This document shows positions 36,116 to 47,447 of a stretch of DNA of 64,000 bases, one piece after another. The position numbers and the translations under genes are program-made. The DNA lies in contig CM077828.1 in assembly GCA_039720395.1 (NCBI GenBank), forward strand, positions 18,884,264-18,948,263, given 5' to 3'. The notes under the pieces are model-generated. The model was not told the origin of the DNA and did no database searches. It saw only the letters and a program-made list of their open reading frames with translations. This DNA is from Liquidambar formosana (taxonomy: Eukaryota; Streptophyta; Magnoliopsida; Saxifragales; Altingiaceae). Each line of letters begins with the position of its first letter. The first letter of the stretch is position 1.

Positions 36116-36679
36116 TACCCTCATGATCGACCGGAAAAAGGGTATCCGAGACTGAAGAATTTCCGCACACCTCACATCTTTCTGGCCGGTTAAAGCAACC
36201 CCATCATCAGACAGGGATGGCTCGTGTTCTTTCCTCACCTCCCTTGAGGATTTCACCTACCCTCCGATCACAAATTTCTGACCAACCAATCCTAGACCGC
36301 TATCATCGCGACCCAATATGGTTTTCAGGATTACCCCCTTGGAGTACTTGAAAGGAGCCACAGGCGTCGCAACGGCGGTGTTTTCTTCTGAGGCCATTTT
36401 GTGGGTATGAAGACAGAGAAAGAGAGGTGGAACCAAAGAGGTGTAGAAGAGGGTTTTTGGTGGGTTTTGAGGGGTAAGGTTAGTGGGTTGAAATGGGTTT
36501 TGATTGAATGGGGAAGATGGGACATGGGGAGATACAGTAGAGGGTGGATGCCTTGCTTGGGAAGTGATATGAGGATGGAGAAGGGGAAGAAGATGAAGAT
36601 GATGATGATGAAAGAAGAGGTGTGAGGAAGGTTAGTGGTGAAGGAAAGGGATTGTTTCCAAGTTTTGCCATCTACCGCT

Positions 36680-36712
<33 letters not shown>

Positions 36713-37205
36713 GGTTAGGTATTCTTGAAAGTGGGGCATTCGCGGGAGTTCCGAATGTAAACGGTTTTACAAAATATACGATCAATACTTTGTTGAGGAA
36801 AATGAAGTCCTAAGAAACGTTGAAAGATGGAAAATTAATAAATGATTAATGGATTAATTATTCAATTATTTTAATTTTACATATACATATATGTAATGTG
36901 CTACTAAGTATTCACGTACTTGCGGCGTAACCTTCCGCATATGATGCAGTGATCAAAGTTGTTGGTGACTATAAATATGCAACGTGTGATGGTCGCACTG
37001 GTCATAAAGGATGGCGGTCCTAGTTTTAAAATTTGGATATGACGGTATTGCCATTGCAACTCAAAACTTAAAAAGTAACAAGCCAATCTTTGAATATTTA
37101 AAAATGTAATGTGCTATCTAGAAACCAAAAAAAGAAAAATAACAAATGGCTGTTGGATTGAGTTTTCTAAAAATATGGATAACAAGCTTTCTTGGTGGTA
37201 CCAAA

Positions 37206-37241
37206 AAATAAAATAAAATAAAATAAAATAAAATAAAATAA
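37206..37241. repeat. (AAAAT)n microsatellite
   Basis: Seven to eight AAAAT/AAATA units in the AsnRS-MED22 intergenic region. Confidence 0.9.
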
Positions 37242-37957
37242 ATTTATTGCAAGCTCTATCTGCAAATCTCCTGGCCTAATAATTTAGAATGAGTCTAAAC
37301 TCCAAGCCAAGTTAGTCTACAACCTCTGCTTTTGTCTTCGTTGTTCATATGCAGTTGGCATGCATGCCTATAGCTTGAAATTCTTGTTCACCAAAGTTAT
37401 TATTAATATTATTATAAAGATAAAAAAGTTGATTATATCATCTTGGAGAGCGGATCTTCAACTCAAATACATAGATTCTTTTTTTTTTTTTGGGTCGGAA
37501 AATAAGATGATCTTCAACCTTTTCAAGCTAATCTAAATGCTATCAAATTCATTTTCTCAGCCTTTTGACCAAAATCAAGTGCAAAACCAAATCTTATCAG
37601 TTTAATACCTGAAACAAAACACGCATCAACCAGTGAAGCAAATTCAGAACTGAGCTGCTGTATCCATCTCTTCCCTGGATGACAAAACAGGTTTAGGGCA
37701 CTTTTGAAGTTTGCACGCAGGGCCAGGGGAATGTTTGGGGTGTCAAGCTTTTTTGTTTTTGTGCTACACATCATCTCCAAAACAACCCAAACCACACAAT
37801 CTCAATAATTCACACATATTAGTCTGGGTTACACATGACCCACGTAAACTAAAACATTGGTACCTAGGCAGTCCAGTCCTTTTCCATCAGCCAGCAATCT
37901 ACACAATAACACCTGCACACAAAAACTCCAGGAAGAAAGAATGTGGAAAAGTGCAAT

Positions 37958-37963
37958 TTTATT
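37958..37963 (-). terminator. Candidate MED22 poly-A signal
   Basis: AATAAA on the minus strand, 195 nt past the MED22 stop codon. Position and motif only. Confidence 0.4.
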
Positions 37964-38157
37964 GACAGCATTTTAAAGAACAGAAGAATATAATTTGGGG
38001 GATGGAAAACAGTGGTTAAAACCTAGAATCCTAGCAAATAGTTCAATTATATTACATTGTCGATGTTTACATGAGTAATGACACCAAGTCAATTCACAGA
38101 ATAACAGTTTCTTTTAAAAAATGGATCAATGCATTGCTTATGTTTTTGGACCTCAGA

Positions 38158-41100
38158 TCATGGCTGTGGAATCTGACTTGTCCTCTGCACAGATGAATAG
38201 TAATGAGACTCAAGCTCCGTAAGGCTAGCAGCTGCCTCCTCCCCAATTCTAGCCAACATGCGGTCTGATTTTTCTGCCTGCTGGTTAAACTCAGCAGTTC
38301 TCTGTTCTACGTGGTCATTAAGAGATGCCAATCCTGAAAAGATTGCCGTTTGCTTAAGCTCAGACACTAACTTAAGTAGGGAGTCAGCCGCCTGAACCTG
38401 TTGACCATGGATTGGTAAAGAATAAATAAATAAATATATAAATGAAAATATTAATAACTACTAATAAAAACATTCAGGAACATCAGTAAATTAGGTGAAG
38501 GTACAAAAAGAGAGGGATTCGAACTCTTGATTTCAAAAAGAAAAAGAAAAAGAAAAATAGAACAAGGCCTACATAGAGCATTGCCAATGCTATGCCTTGA
38601 TCCACTTGGTCATGCTTCCTTCATAATGATCATGACCCGAAAATCAAGGGAATTGTGAGGCATTCATACTAGATTATTGGATAATAACAACTGAACATGC
38701 AATCAACTTAGTAAAGAATTGTTTTAGAAGTAAGCACTCATGAGAGAGAGAGAGCAAATACAACAACAACCGCTCATACCATTCTGGCTGCACGCATCTC
38801 CATCATGAATGCTTCTTGTGAATTTCTGACTGGTGGCTCGTTCACCTATAAAAAGCAAAGTCCTGTCAAGTGAATATTACATCAAATTTACTTTAATGCT
38901 TTCCAAAATATAGCTTCTCAGTAAATGTTGAAACAAAGTCCAAATATATTACTCATATTCTTCAGTCCCCGAGAAACTTTGTTCAGATATCATGCTGCAA
39001 CACTTGTTCAGGGAATATAACCAAGCAGCGAATTAAACATCACTTTTAATACGTTTTTGGGTTCTTGTTCTCCATTTGATCTTCCACATTGCAATAAGGG
39101 CCAAATTTGACCCAAATGGTCTCCTATAATTTGCCAAAAAAGGAAAAAAAAATAGGGCCCAAGTCCTGTACACCCACTTCAGCTATTGCAAGAATGAGGA
39201 TATTACCCTTTCATTAATGAAACATATTCAATAATTTTTTTTTTTTGATGAAGTAAAAAGTATATTAATCACAAAAGGCTTAGCCCAAGTACATGAGACA
39301 TATACAAGAAACAAGCAACAAGGCACAAAAAATACCCCTTTTATATCTTAAGGGAATCTAAGAAAAGAACAAAAGAAGGTTTACTAATCCTAGCATAGCT
39401 AGAGAACCACAAAAAAGGGTCCTTAGTAAACCCGGACTTGAGATCAATGATAGACTTTTCAATCCCTTCAAAAGTCCTACGGTACCTTTCTCTCCAAAGA
39501 CACTAAAAAATTGCATGTGGAACCATCCTCCAAACCACTTTAGTATCTTTATTTCAACATATTCAATAATATTAAATTAGAATTTATTGAAATAAACACT
39601 AATAGAAATAATGTGAATTAAAAAATTGAGACATATTCAATTCATAGGTAAGATAGTCTCATATGACGTCTATAATGGATATGTAGTATACATTTGGGCC
39701 CCATCTTTACCTATTTAATGTCAATTCTCAGTCCTACCAAAATTAACCTTATTTTATAATACATGCATTCCTATAGTGCTTGAATCACCTCAGTGCTACA
39801 ATATAGCTACATTTTTTTCAGCAGACCATAATATTGATCTGAGCACTAATATGCCCGAATAAACAAATGTATTTATGGGTTAGGCAAATATTTTTAATGA
39901 ATCAAAGCATTTGAGTTAATGCTATAGAACTACAAATATGAACAAAATGTAAGGTATAACGTGAAATTGAGAATATAAGCTGTAACATAACAACTTACTT
40001 AAAACTTTAAGCTTAAAGTGATATAATAGTAAGCCTGTATAGCCAGGAATGGCAGTCTACCTGATGTGCCTAAATATAGCTGCCAATAATTTGTATTAGC
40101 TTATAAATAGCATATATTAGCTTGTATTAGCCTATATGGTTAGTTAGTTAGTTAGTTAGTTGTATAGGGGTATTTTGGTAATTTGGTAATTTCAGCATGT
40201 AATCTACTATAAATAGGTTGATTAGAGTTGGTTTAGTTAGTTTTTGATCATTTTAACAGATTTGTAACAACTTTTAGTTGTATTAGTGCTTTAAGCTCTT
40301 TCTCTCTCTAGAAATGAGAGATTTTCCTTCATTTTCCTTTATTTTCTCTCTCTTTCTTGCATTTTCTCGCAAGTAGGTTTGACTGCTTGGTTTAGATCTC
40401 ATCATTTGGTATCAGAGCAGTGTGTGTTCGAGCTCCTGTGGTGTGCAATTGCTGAAATTCTTCTTTTTCTCCTCTGTCCTGACTTCAAATTTGCTGAGTA
40501 GATCTGGTCGAATGTACCTAGGGTTTACATAGGCTTTGTCGCAGCCTTGAATAGCAGCAATCGAAGCTTCCTACTGGATCGTAGTAGTCTTCTGTGAAGT
40601 TCCGGAGCAATTTTCCCAGGTTTCAAATTTTCTTGGCTCTTCTCTTGGTGCGATTATGGAGTCTGATGCTTAACTTGGTGTCGCCATTCCTTCCCTGGTT
40701 TGAACGAAGCTTCTTTGTGGTTCAAAAATGGAGAATAAGGGTATTGTTGTGGTTCACAGCAGCTTTTGGCCTGAATCGAGCCTTTCTAGGGCTTAACTTC
40801 TAAAGTTCTACTGATCGATTTCTTTCCGTCAAAGAGTTCTTGCAGTCATGTTAGAGTCGACACTTCATTTTGCTAGTGGCAATGTTGGGTTTGAAGGTTA
40901 GGGTAGTCGATTTGAAAAGCTAGATCCAGCGAAGCCTCAATTCTCTGGGAAGCTTCTGTCGAAGGTCTGCTTTTTTCCAACTACAGTGATCGTAACTCTT
41001 CTCCACCTTGGTCAAAGTCTTTACGGCTTTGATTTCAGCCATCAGCAGGTCAATTTTATTACAGGAACACAATCAAAGCCTAAGAGAACTTCGACTTGAT

Positions 41101-44100
41101 TGCTACTGTTCAATTCTTACTATCACGGTTTAATCGAAGCCAAGAAAACATTTTTTTTTTCTGATCTGATAGTATCTTGTCGAGCCTTGCTTGTCTGTGA
41201 CAGCATAAGTGAGTTTCCATTCTTGCTTCGGTTTAGTGTTTGTGAAGTTGACTCTTTGAGTAACACCAGTGTGGATTCAATCAAAGGGTTAGTTCTCTTT
41301 CTAAGGTCAGCAGACAAGCTCAATTCTTCTCTGTGTTGAGTTGAAGGCTGCAGTTAATCTTCTGGTCAAGATTTCCACTGCAGCAGATCCTTACCTGTGA
41401 TCGAGAGCTCTACCTCAGTGATTCTTGTTGCAAAGACTCTTTTACTTGATTTAAACCAGTGCTAGGATCTATCAATCACAGTCCAGCTTAATCTTCAAAT
41501 TTCAATAGGCTTTGTTTGCTGCCAAGATTTATTTTGCTTCAGAAACATTTTTGGTGAGATAGCTGCTATTATGGCCCATTATGGAGGAGGTAGACGAGGA
41601 AGGGGAAGAGAAAATGTTGTAAATTTCAGTAATGAAGCAAATCCATACCCTTATATGGGTAGGAATGATACCAACCAACAAACTCAGCCACAAAGAGAAG
41701 AAATTCGTGAGTTAAGGAGGAAAATTGAGGCTTTGACAGATGTAGTCCAGCAGCTACGACCTTCTCATGAGGTGTTTGATGCCTCTTATGACATTGAAGT
41801 CCCGGATTTTCAAGAGAACTTTGATCCGGAGGATTTTCTTGCATGGATAAATGCTCTTGAGAGAGTATTTGTTTACCATCACATATTGGAAGATCAAAAG
41901 GTTAAGATAGCAAAGTCTTACCTTCAAGGTAGTGCCTCCGATTGGTGGAAGTGTTTGCAACATTCTCGCCAATGGAGTGGAAAGGAAAAGATTCAAAGAT
42001 GGGATAAGACGAAAAGGAAACTTAAAAAGAAATTTCTACCCTCCAATTACATGCCGATTGACTTCGAAATAGTCAATGAGCATTGCAAGGAGCAAGAAAT
42101 TTTAGTTTCTTTTGACACTGGTGTTGTTGCTAAGAAGGGAAGTCTTCCTAGTGAAGAATTGATGGGTATTTTGGATTTTGCAACCCCCATGTATGATGAT
42201 TATCATGAGGATGCCATTGTGTTTGATGGGGTGATGATGATGCATTGGAGTTTGATAAGGATAATGATTTGTTGACCAACAAGGTAGAAGTTTCCACTGA
42301 AATTTTGGTGGATGACTTCAAAACAGCCCCAATTTTTTATGTCTATGATAATGAAGAAGATTGTGGGCAAGTGTATGAAGTTGATAAGGTAGAAAGTGAA
42401 CAAATGGAGGGGTTTTCAAGTGCTGGTTTTGAGCTATTACTGCCATGTTTTGGTAAATTCTCTTGTGTTTTACCTTCTGGATTGCCTTTGATGCAATATA
42501 TGCTATCTTGCTTTGATGAGGAGCCTAAGGAAGCATCTCATATTAAGGTTATTCATCAAATATCTCTTTTAGAGATTGAAGATCTCTATTGGCAGCATCA
42601 AAAAGAATTCTCTAGTGGTGATTTTCTTTGGGAATTGGAATATGTGTGTGGTGATTTGGGTTCAAAGCTTTCAAGTGGTTTAGATTACACTTCGTTTCCA
42701 TTTTCAAAGAAGATGTATGACATGGGAAGACAAGTGGGTGAATTTTCACAAGAACTTCATGCTTCTAGGAGGCTCAAGATTGAGAAACTCAATATCAAGC
42801 ACAAGTTTCAAGCTGATGATCGAAGAGAGAAGCTTGTTTTCAAAGCAAGAGATCTTGCTTGGGTGGTGTTAAAGGGAGAACTTCAACAAGCTACATCAAG
42901 ACCCGCTTGTACTTCATTATCTAAACTTGAGGACAAGTTTTCTTTTAGAAGGGGAGTCCTAATGTGCCTAAATATAGCTGCCAATAATTTGTATTAGCTT
43001 ATAAATAGCATATATTAGCTTGTATTAGCCTATATGGTTAGTTAGTTAGTTGTATAGGGGTATTTTGGTAATTTGGTAATTTCAGCATGTAATTTACTAT
43101 AAATAGGTTGATTAGAGTTGGTTTAGTTAGTTTTTGATCATTTTAACAGATTTGTAACAACTTTTAGTTGTATTAGTGCTTTAAGCTCTTTCTCTCTCTC
43201 TAGAAATGAGAGATTTTCCTTCATTTTCCTTTATTTTCTCTCTCTTTCTTGCATTTTCTCGCAAGTAGGTTTGATTGCTTGGTTTGGATCTCATCACTAC
43301 CATCTATGCTATTGCAAAAAGAAAGGGTGAAATTAATCCATCCACATACAATGTACTATAGATAAACACACACTGTAAAAACTGAGGGAGAAAAGGGCCA
43401 GGGAGAGGGGGGGGGGGGGGGTAGTGCATAATAGTAATGAATCAAAGCATCTGTGTTTGTGTGTGTGTGTGTGCTATTTTCATTCGCTTTGGTGCCCCTA
43501 TCTATATCTTTGGGGTGGAAATAGAGCTTGAGATCTTTCCGGTAGAAGGACATACCACATATCGAATCAACTAAGACGTCCCTTCAACTACTAAGACGAA
43601 AAAACTATCAACATGAATTCATTAGATTATTCAAAGGTAAATTTTGGTATGACTGATAATTGATCAATCATCCGAAAATTACTTATTTAACATCAATTGA
43701 TAGTCAATCCAACAAAGTTTTCATCGGTTGACTGAAAATTAAGAGACACATAGAACTATAAGCTAGTTTCAAAATCTCTCCTACAGGTGAAAATAGGCAT
43801 AAAATTTGGCGGATGGGGGCAAAGTGTCAGAATTTAATAATTCAAGGAAAGTTCAGAAGGTTTTTCCGAAACTGACCTGTAGATCAGGTGGGTTTCATTT
43901 AATTTATGCTCAACATAAATTGCCCAAGTTCCAATCTCAAAACTACAAGTCAGACATTGAAAAGATAAAGTGATGTATATTTCAAGTTTCAATACTACCT
44001 ATACGTCTATACCATAGGGTAAGAACGGAAGAAATAAATTATATACAAAAGGGACCTTTGTCATGCTAGGTAGGGTTCCATAAGATGGGTGGAGCTATAA

Positions 44101-44514
44101 GTTTGATTAAAAAATTTAACTACAATTTTTTTTTTCCTGAATGTGTCTCCAGAAAATTTCAATTAGGAAACATGGATTATAATGTCAAGCCATGACATGT
44201 AATATTGCAAGGTACACTGGGAGGGAATTTTACAAAACCACAATCACTATAAAGGCAAAAAAATTAGTCCAATTGGAAGCAAAATCAAAGAACAAGAAGC
44301 CAGAGAGCGATGGAATTGAAATGCGTGTGTATGTGTGAGAGAGAGAGAATACCCGGGCGACGCTGACAAGGTGACTGAAGTTGTCAACGATGTTGCCGAT
44401 GTCAGTCTCCACTCTCTGCAACAATGCCTTCTGCTTCTGAGCAGCTGCTGCTGCTGCCGCCGCTGTCGGCCCACCGCCACCACCGCTTCCCAGCCCTACT
44501 CCTCCTTTATTCAT
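38158..44514 (-). CDS. MED22: MED22, Mediator subunit 22 (complete, three coding exons)
   Basis: Mediator head-module subunit (Surf5 family) that links regulators to RNA polymerase II in the nucleus. Exons: 44353-44514, 38780-38845, 38397-38158 (stop included), all GT..AG and phase 0, giving 155 aa, the usual length for plant MED22. Protein order: Gly/Ala-rich start ([15 protein letters not shown]), [21 protein letters not shown], then [37 protein letters not shown], and [18 protein letters not shown] end. Mostly helical with heptads, as expected. Intron 1 is 5.5 kb and holds a gag-only LTR element (40062-43296) and a LINE tail (39236-39555). A hAT element sits 58 bp upstream of the ATG, so the start of transcription is probably altered. 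Exon 1 has two decayed copies upstream. Confidence 0.93.
39236..39555 (-). mobile_element. LINE 3'-end insertion in MED22 intron 1
   Basis: Flanked by the perfect 15-bp duplication AACATATTCAATAAT (39221-39235 and 39556-39570). Poly-T at the left is the tail. The minus strand encodes [17 protein letters not shown] and [18 protein letters not shown], the L1 ORF2 C-terminus. 320 bp, strongly 5'-truncated, same orientation as MED22. Confidence 0.9.
40062..40404 (+). repeat. 5' LTR of the gag-only element
   Basis: 343 bp with a GTTA repeat and the core ACTATAAATAGG near 40207, a TATA box for the element. Ends GATCTCATCA. Confidence 0.9.
41571..42997 (+). CDS. Gag plus integrase-tail fusion ORF of the gag-only element (one frameshift)
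   Basis: Frame 1 (41571-42275) has an RG-rich start ([15 protein letters not shown]), a coiled segment ([21 protein letters not shown]) and the gag domain ([47 protein letters not shown]). Near 42228, in a GGGG run, the frame shifts; the second frame (42245-42997) carries an acidic spacer and then [20 protein letters not shown]...[11 protein letters not shown]. The latter is the segment that follows the integrase core in plant Ty3/Gypsy elements. Originally one ORF of about 475 aa. A 1.15-kb leader (40420-41570) holds no gene. Confidence 0.75.
42960..43296 (+). repeat. 3' LTR of the gag-only element
   Basis: 337 bp; shorter than its partner by two GTTA units, with one extra CT. Begins TAATG (G to A in the second base). 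Confidence 0.9.
43302..43858. other. MED22 intron 1, start of the region between LTR element and tandem array
   Basis: Holds a 14-base G run at ~43409-43422 and a (GT)n at ~43455-43472. No gene. Confidence 0.4.
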
Positions 44515-44571
44515 CGATACTTCTTTCTCACAGAATAAATAGATAAATAAATTGATGCACTTAGGATACAG

Positions 44572-45575
44572 TTGGGGTGAAAGTTGGTGCGGTTTGGGCG
44601 GTTTGTAGGGATTTTTCCGGGATTTTTCCACCAAACCAATCATTTCGGTTTCATTAATGTCAAACCGAAACCGCACCAAACACCAATACAACATATGCTA
44701 CACCGACCAAATTGGTATCTGGTGCGGTTTGGTCAGTTTTCGGTTCACACAGAAATTGATTTTGGGATTAAAAAGGGGAAAAGAAAAAGAGAGAGAAAAG
44801 AGAAGAAGAATTTATAATGAGACTTAATCAGAAGATTCATAACAATATTAATCAATCAATTGGATCTTGTTTATATTATACACGTACAAATACCAAAAAA
44901 TAAAAAAGAAGATAAATCAACAGATTTGTAGATAAAAAAGTTATGGGAAGGAAAAGTCATGAAATACACATAAAGATAGAGAGATCATAATGAAGAGGAG
45001 AAAAAAAGACAAACATGAAGCAGTAGGGTCGACGGTGACGGCTGTGGATCTGCCCTTTGATCCAATAAGAAAGAGGGGATTGGGGTATATATAAAGAGAG
45101 AAAGGAAGAGATAAAAGAGAGTTTGAGAGAGAGAAAAAAAACCTGAAGTCGTGGCTCGCTGGTAGGGATAAAGCGCTGGAGAAGCCACGTCGTCAACGAT
45201 CTCCACTGGTGAAGCGAAGCCGCCGTCGATTGGCCCTGGACAGTGAGTGACAGTGAGATGAAAGGAGGGTTTGGCTCACGCCCGTGGCTTGGTGATCGTA
45301 TGAATGAGGGGAATAGGGTTCAGATAGTGAAAATGTGTGTAAATGGAGGGCTTAAAACGACGTAGTATATTATACACATTTTTCAGAAGGTGTATCAAAT
45401 TGATTTTTGGTTTAACCGGTTTCCATTTCTCTTAACCAACACCGAACCGACTCTAAAAAAAATATGAATATCAAAACCGAACCGCCCAATTTAAGAAGGC
45501 AAACTACCCAAAAAACGATAAATCGGTTCGGTCCGGTCCGATTTGACCAGTTTGGTTGGTTTTCTTGCACCCCTA
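44572..45575. mobile_element. hAT-type element inserted in the MED22 5' leader
   Basis: Ends TTGGGGTG (left, one base from the TAGGGGTG expected) and CACCCCTA (right), with GGTGCGGTTTGG/GGTTTGG-rich subterminal repeats. 8-bp flanks GGATACAG and AGATACAC match at 6 of 8. Copy 2 of the tandem array lacks it, giving an empty-site comparison. The middle (44830-45360) has a plus-strand-like gene-fragment composition with a GTATATATAAAG core at ~45086; no transposase. Confidence 0.75.
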
Positions 45576-45583
45576 AGATACAC

Positions 45584-46783
45584 AGCCCTATTGCCCTCCA
45601 AAGCCAACCAGAGAGAGAGAGAGAGGGAGGGAGGGTAGCGAGGGGACGAATGAGTTCTCAAGTTGATATAGGCCCACTTCGTCCTGGACGGGCCTGATTT
45701 ATTCGTAGACCTAACAGATTTCAAGCCAAAACTGGATCTCATAAGCTCGTCCCAGCCCAACCAACTTGGGACTAAAGTTAAGATAACCAAGCCCACGCCT
45801 TCATTAATTAAGATTTTTTTTTTTTTATAATGCTTTTTTTAAATGCATGCTTAAGTTTGGGACTTGGGGTCCAAACCTTAGTGAGAGAAATTTGGTGGCT
45901 GTTTCGATATTTTTTTTTAGCCAATAGAGTATTTAATCCTGAATTCTAGAACATAAGTAAGGTCATTGTCCATTCAGCATTTGTTAACACTCAAGATAAA
46001 CCTATATCGTAGTAGATTCAAAGAAGAAGTAAGAAGTAGAACTCATACAGAGCTTTTCATTTCTTGAGACATAAGTTCCAGAAATCACAAATCCACACAT
46101 CTACCCCGTGCCAATTCAAAATGGGCAAGACTGCACCTTGATCATAAAATAGAACAAATGGAAACACTCCCCTATCAAGACCTATCCAAGTTGAGAAAAA
46201 AACATTTTTCATGCCCAATAACTAAAAAAAAAGGTTCGATAATTACATTGACTCGACTCGAGAAAGGGTAGAATTTAAATGCACTTAACTCTGAGAGTAG
46301 CAACGAGTATAGTCAAATTAAAGAGGATGGAAATATGCTGGACTTGTGTATGCATGAAGGTTGATGGGAAGAAAAAGGGAAATAAATTTCCCCAGGTGAA
46401 GACTGACGGAAAAGAGTGGAAAGTTCCATTTCAATGAATGGAAGTTTTGATAAGGAGAGGTCGAGGCAAACATTTGTGCCAAAAATAGAAAGATGGTTCT
46501 AGAACTTATCCAACTTAAATATGGACATAGATGTTGGGTACAATTATTGTAGAGGTATGCACATAGACGTGGTAGTTGTAGAGGGGAGACTTTGTTCACA
46601 CTATAATTAAATATAAAAATTAGGGACAGTACGGTGGAGAACTTTACTCCATCCAAAATAAGCTTTCCTTTAATGTGATATTATAGGTTGATCAATATGT
46701 CAATGACTTTATAGCTTAGGGGCTTTTTTTTTTTTTTATAGGAGGCCTAGTGTCATTTCCTCCTCTCTCCTTTTATTGTTTAG
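45584..46783. other. MED22 upstream region (copy 1), displaced promoter
   Basis: Begins with CCCTATTGCCCTCCAAAGCC and a GA/GGGAGGG stretch that in copy 2 lies only ~90 bp before the ATG. This is the likely ancestral MED22 promoter/leader, now more than 1 kb from the functional ATG. No gene recognised. Confidence 0.5.
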
Positions 46784-47286
46784 AGGGTTTTTCCGAAACT
46801 GACCTATAGTTTAGGTGGGTTTCATTTAATTTATGCTCAACACAAATTGCCCAAGTTCCAATCTCAAAACGACAGGTCAGACACTAAAAAGATAAAGCGA
46901 AGTATCGTTCAGGTTTCAATACTACCTATACGTCTGTACCGTAGGGTAAGAACGGAAGAAATAAATTATATACAAAAGGGACCTTTGTCATGCTTGGTAG
47001 GTTCCATATATAAGATGGGTGGAGCTATAAGTTTGATTAAAAAATTTTAACTACAATTTTTTTTTTTCCTGAATGTTTCTCTAGAAAATTTCAACTAGGA
47101 AACGTGGATTATAATGTCAAGCCATGACATGTAATATTGTAAGGTACATTGGGAGGGAATTTGAAGAAACTACAATCACTATAAAGGCAAAAAAATTAGT
47201 CCAACTGGAAGCAAAATCAAAGAACAAGAAGCTAAAGAGCGATGGAATTGAAATGCATGTGTATGTGTGAGAGAGAGAGAGGATAC

Positions 47287-47447
47287 CTAGGCGACGCTGA
47301 CAAGGTGATGAAGTTGTCAACGATATTGCCGATGTCAGTCTCCACTCTCTGCAACAATGCCTTCTGCTTCTGAGCAGCTACTGCTGCTGCCACCACCGTT
47401 TGCCCACCGCCACCACCGCTTCCCAGCCCTGCTCCTCTTTTATTCAT
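47287..47447 (-). pseudogene. MED22 exon 1, decayed copy 2
   Basis: ATG 47447 opens [36 protein letters not shown] follows as in the functional exon. One base is missing just after the NIVDNF codons (frameshift), and the last codon before the splice donor is TAG where the functional copy has CGG. No exons 2-3 follow before copy 1. Confidence 0.85.

Larger units (their letters stand above)
30798..36397 (-). pseudogene. Asparaginyl-tRNA synthetase exon 1 pseudogene split by a Ty3/Gypsy element
   Basis: On the minus strand ATG 36397 opens MASEENTAVATPVAPFKYSKG; LGRDDSGLGLVGQKFVIGG follows, then VKSSREVRKE and AEILQSRIPFFRSIMRV. The retrotransposon (30928-36115) interrupts here. The exon resumes at 30922 with SNYPAQEKL, SVISKPLPPSV and, after a ~7-bp duplication (frameshift), LQVSDGSCVASLQ, then a GTGAAT donor (exon edge 30798). 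This matches the N-terminal part and OB-fold start of plant cytosolic AsnRS (GGWVKSSRE...LQVSDGSCVASLQ). Three lesions: the Trp of GGW is a TAG stop, the frameshift, and the 5.2-kb insertion. No later exon was found before the DUF26 gene. Confidence 0.8.
36398..38157. other. Intergenic region between AsnRS pseudogene and MED22
   Basis: Contains former AsnRS upstream DNA with (GA)n at ~36679-36707, an (AAAAT)n microsatellite at 37206-37241, and the MED22 3' untranslated region at the right. No other gene was recognised; short open frames have no family likeness. Confidence 0.4.
40062..43296 (+). mobile_element. Gag-only LTR retrotransposon (deletion derivative) in MED22 intron 1
   Basis: 3,235 bp with target duplication CTACC (40057-40061, 43297-43301). 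LTRs 40062-40404 and 42960-43296 begin TGATG/TAATG and end CATCA. Primer site TGGTATCAGAGC at 40407-40418; purine tract AGAAGGGGAG before the 3' LTR. Encodes gag and then a remnant of the integrase C-terminus; protease, RT and RNase H are missing. Only about four substitutions plus two microsatellite indels separate the LTRs, so it is probably the youngest LTR insertion here. Orientation opposite to MED22. Confidence 0.93.

Noticed and set aside
36331..36671. Open frames upstream of the AsnRS pseudogene ATG that look like a Ser/Pro-rich targeting leader
   Set aside because: They stop or lie in other frames before the ATG at 36397 and come from low-complexity (TCATCA)n and GA-rich DNA; probably old 5' leader.
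37523..37795. 90-aa minus-strand ORF downstream of MED22
   Set aside because: No domain or family likeness and no splice context; treated as a chance frame.
44515..44694. In-frame extension of MED22 exon 1 to an upstream ATG at 44694
   Set aside because: The extra codons lie in the hAT element and its flank; MED22 family proteins start at MNKG, and the other array copies also start there.
46318..46656. 112-aa minus-strand ORF in the MED22 upstream unit
   Set aside because: The matching region in copy 2 (48247-48477) is shortened by frame changes, so the frame is not conserved; no recognisable domain.
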